In this document: in pieces, positions 5,608-6,379 of the stretch | Layout of the letters: each line of letters opens with the position of its first letter | Numbering within the stretch: the first letter of the stretch is position 1 | NCBI GenBank assembly: GCA_017454425.1 | Contig: JAFTCZ010000068.1 | Span: 1-6,379, forward strand | From: Clostridia bacterium | GTDB lineage: Bacteria; Bacillota_A; Clostridia; Christensenellales; UBA1242 | Length of the DNA: 6,379 nt | Reading direction: 5' to 3' | Notes under the pieces: model-generated | What the model saw: the letters and a program-made list of their open reading frames with translations, nothing else | Told to the model about the DNA's origin: nothing | Database searches by the model: none | Translations under genes and position numbers: made by a program

Positions 5608-5934
5608 CTACACCTCCATAAATTTAATAATAGTTTGAATGTTGCGTTGTGTGTCGCTGTCAATTTTGTTATTAGACAACTTGCGCAAAGCATCTAAAAC
5701 CTTTTGAGTTTTTTGACAAAAATGCAATTTCTCTTCAAAATCGTCAAGCCTTGCGCATGTGCGGTCAATAATATCTTTGACAGCCTGCCTTGTTGTATTG
5801 TGCGCTGTTGCAATTTCGCTAAGTGTATTGTCATAGCACAAATAATCAGTCAAGATAGATTGTTGTTTTGCGGTCAATATGTTGCCATAAATATCCAACA
5901 ACTTGGTGTAATATACCGCTTTTTGAACCTGCAT
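5608..5934 (-). CDS. ylxM: YlxM family helix-turn-helix protein, SRP-associated
   Basis: YlxM is a small protein encoded next to ffh in Firmicutes and thought to modulate the signal recognition particle; it resembles the DNA-binding region 4 of sigma factors. From ATG 5934 it has 108 residues, typical of the family. The hallmark order is present: LLDIYGNILTAKQQSILTDY (12-31), then a helix-turn-helix at about 38-57 (LSEIATAHNTTRQAVKDII), then RTCARLDDFEEKLHF (58-72). The rest is a polar, probably coiled helix. A GTG at 5940 is in frame, but GAGG (5943-5940) overlaps it while lying five bases from ATG 5934, so ATG is preferred. It is the first gene of the operon, about 46 bases after the predicted transcription start, and sits two bases before ffh. 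Confidence 0.93.
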   Translation of the reverse strand: MQVQKAVYYTKLLDIYGNILTAKQQSILTDYLCYDNTLSEIATAHNTTRQAVKDIIDRTCARLDDFEEKLHFCQKTQKVLDALRKLSNNKIDSDTQRNIQTIIKFMEV

Positions 5935-5962
5935 ACTCACCTCACTGCATCAAAATAACATT

Positions 5963-5982
5963 GTAAAGTATTTCTACTTTAC
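5963..5982. repeat. Perfect inverted repeat at the ylxM operon transcription start
   Basis: On the minus strand, GTAAAGTA (5982-5975), GAAA and TACTTTAC (5970-5963) form a perfect 8-bp stem with a GNRA tetraloop. It begins four bases after the -10 box, essentially at the first transcribed bases. It could be a 5' stem-loop that protects the operon mRNA from decay, or an operator for a dimeric regulator. No U run follows, so it is not a terminator. Confidence 0.65.
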
Positions 5983-5986
5983 CAAT

Positions 5987-6015
5987 ATTATATACATCAA
6001 ACACATAAATGTCAA
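5987..6015 (-). promoter_or_regulatory. Consensus promoter of the ylxM-ffh-rpsP operon
   Basis: On the minus strand, TTGACA (6015-6010) and TATAAT (5992-5987) both match the housekeeping sigma consensus perfectly, with the ideal 17-base spacing. The sequence upstream of the -35 is rich in A and T (about 6020-6035) and may act as an UP element. The predicted start is around 5983-5980. This is the strongest promoter in the window and fits an operon of translation genes. Confidence 0.9.
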
Positions 6016-6066
6016 GGCTTTTTTATAAAATAATGAAGTAATCTTATTTGTACCTAAAAATTAATT

Positions 6067-6195
6067 CTTTGAGATTCTTCGTAAGAAGATGCAAAAAGCA
6101 TGGCTCAGAATGACATTTGAGATATACTCCACTCAGTCGTTGCACTCCTTCGGTCGATATGACAGAATGAAGTTGGCCGTTATGACAGAATCAGG
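6067..6195. repeat. Repeat-rich intergenic element, possibly MITE-like or dispersed
   Basis: This gene-free stretch between the rnpB terminator and the ylxM promoter is built from short repeated units. TTTGAGAT occurs at 6068-6075 and 6116-6123, 48 bases apart. ATGACAGAAT occurs at 6159-6168 and 6182-6191, and ATGACA also at 6110-6115. The first unit contains small hairpins, TTCTT/AAGAA (6075-6087) and ATGC/GCAT (6089-6101), and outer arms ATTCT/AGAAT (6074-6078, 6107-6111). The style (GAGAT...CTCAGAATGACA, CTTCGGTCGATATGACA) recalls dispersed intergenic repeats of many bacterial genomes. Whether it recurs elsewhere in this genome cannot be seen here. No open frame of note is present. Confidence 0.5.
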
Positions 6196-6209
6196 CGCAG
6201 GCTTACAAT

Positions 6210-6244
6210 AAAAAAGCGGAGATGCCTGTTGTGGAGCATCTCCG
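6210..6244 (-). terminator. Intrinsic terminator of rnpB
   Basis: On the minus strand, CGGAGATGC (6244-6236) pairs perfectly with GCATCTCCG (6225-6217), nine pairs with a 10-base loop. One C and six T (6215-6210) follow. It lies just after the 3' end of RNase P RNA and is the strongest terminator in the window. It should insulate the ylxM operon from rnpB transcription. Confidence 0.93.
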
Positions 6245-6250
6245 TTGTGG

Positions 6251-6379
6251 GTAGTTTAGTCTGTAAGCCGAGTTTTGTCTAGGATGGTCATCTATCTAGG
6301 CATATTGTCGCCAATATGCTCGTGCGATGTATGTCGGGAACGAGCGGGCAACTCGTTTAACTTCCCTTATCTTGCACAA
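6251..6379 (-). ncRNA. rnpB: RNase P RNA, 3' part (class A), partial
   Basis: The catalytic RNA of ribonuclease P, which removes 5' leaders from pre-tRNAs. Only about the last 129 bases are inside the window; the 5' part, including the CCA-binding loop, lies beyond the right edge. Read on the minus strand, the conserved 3' elements appear in order: GCAAGAT (compare GCAAGGC in E. coli), a hairpin AACGAG/CTCGTT, ACGAGC, a perfect 8-bp stem with GCGA tetraloop (6319-6300, matching P18 and its GNRA loop), then CCTAGATAGATGACC, and finally ACAAAACTCGGCTTACAGAC, the conserved end leading into P1. The short distance between GATGACC and the CGGCTTA end fits class A rather than the Bacillus-type class B, which carries an extra hairpin there. 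The exact 3' end (about 6249-6255) is estimated. A terminator follows at 6244. Confidence 0.93.

Noticed and set aside
6067..6195. CRISPR array
   Set aside because: The repeated units are short (8-10 bases), of two different kinds and unevenly spaced, with no uniform spacers and no cas genes.
1..6379. Genome-wide UGA-as-Trp code
   Set aside because: rnhB and rimM end in TGA at tight overlaps with the next genes and at normal protein lengths, and Trp in rbgA, trmD, rpsP and yraN is always TGG. Only the leftmost gene raises the question.

Overview
The window is a compact block of translation, ribosome-biogenesis and protein-targeting genes, all on the minus strand. It looks like a piece of a moderately AT-rich member of the Firmicutes (Bacillota), probably clostridial or an uncultured relative rather than a Bacillus-type organism. 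Three things suggest this: the ylxM-ffh-rpsP-rimM-trmD-rbgA-rnhB order typical of Firmicutes, strong GGAGG ribosome binding sites, and an RNase P RNA 3' part that is class A (no P19-like insert before the conserved 3' end). No species can be named.

In the direction of transcription (right to left): the window opens inside rnpB (about 6379-6251), which ends at a strong intrinsic terminator (6244-6210). About 200 bases of gene-free DNA follow, holding an imperfect, repeat-rich element (about 6195-6067). Next comes a consensus promoter (TTGACA-17-TATAAT, 6015-5987) with a perfect 8-bp inverted repeat at the predicted transcription start. It drives ylxM-ffh-rpsP-rimM-trmD-rbgA-rnhB-yraN, whose genes overlap or lie close together except for two short structured gaps, upstream of rpsP and upstream of rimM. 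rplS then stands alone, with its own extended -10 promoter, a roughly 90-nt leader that can fold, and its own terminator (274-246).

The cluster is coherent. YlxM and Ffh belong to signal recognition. L19, S16, RimM and RbgA build the ribosome, TrmD methylates tRNA, RnhB removes RNA from DNA hybrids, and RNase P matures tRNA. khpA is missing from its common place between rpsP and rimM, and rplS is displaced from its usual place after trmD.

The last gene (155 to 1, running off the window) is different: AT-rich, unrelated to the cluster, with a Cys-rich zinc-ribbon-like start and an in-frame UGA at codon 34, after which protein-like sequence continues in the same frame. It has its own promoter, whose -10 box sits inside a perfect 8-bp inverted repeat. 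This left edge is the most unusual part of the window. The rest is well-known housekeeping DNA, and I see no clear sign of an undescribed multi-gene system.
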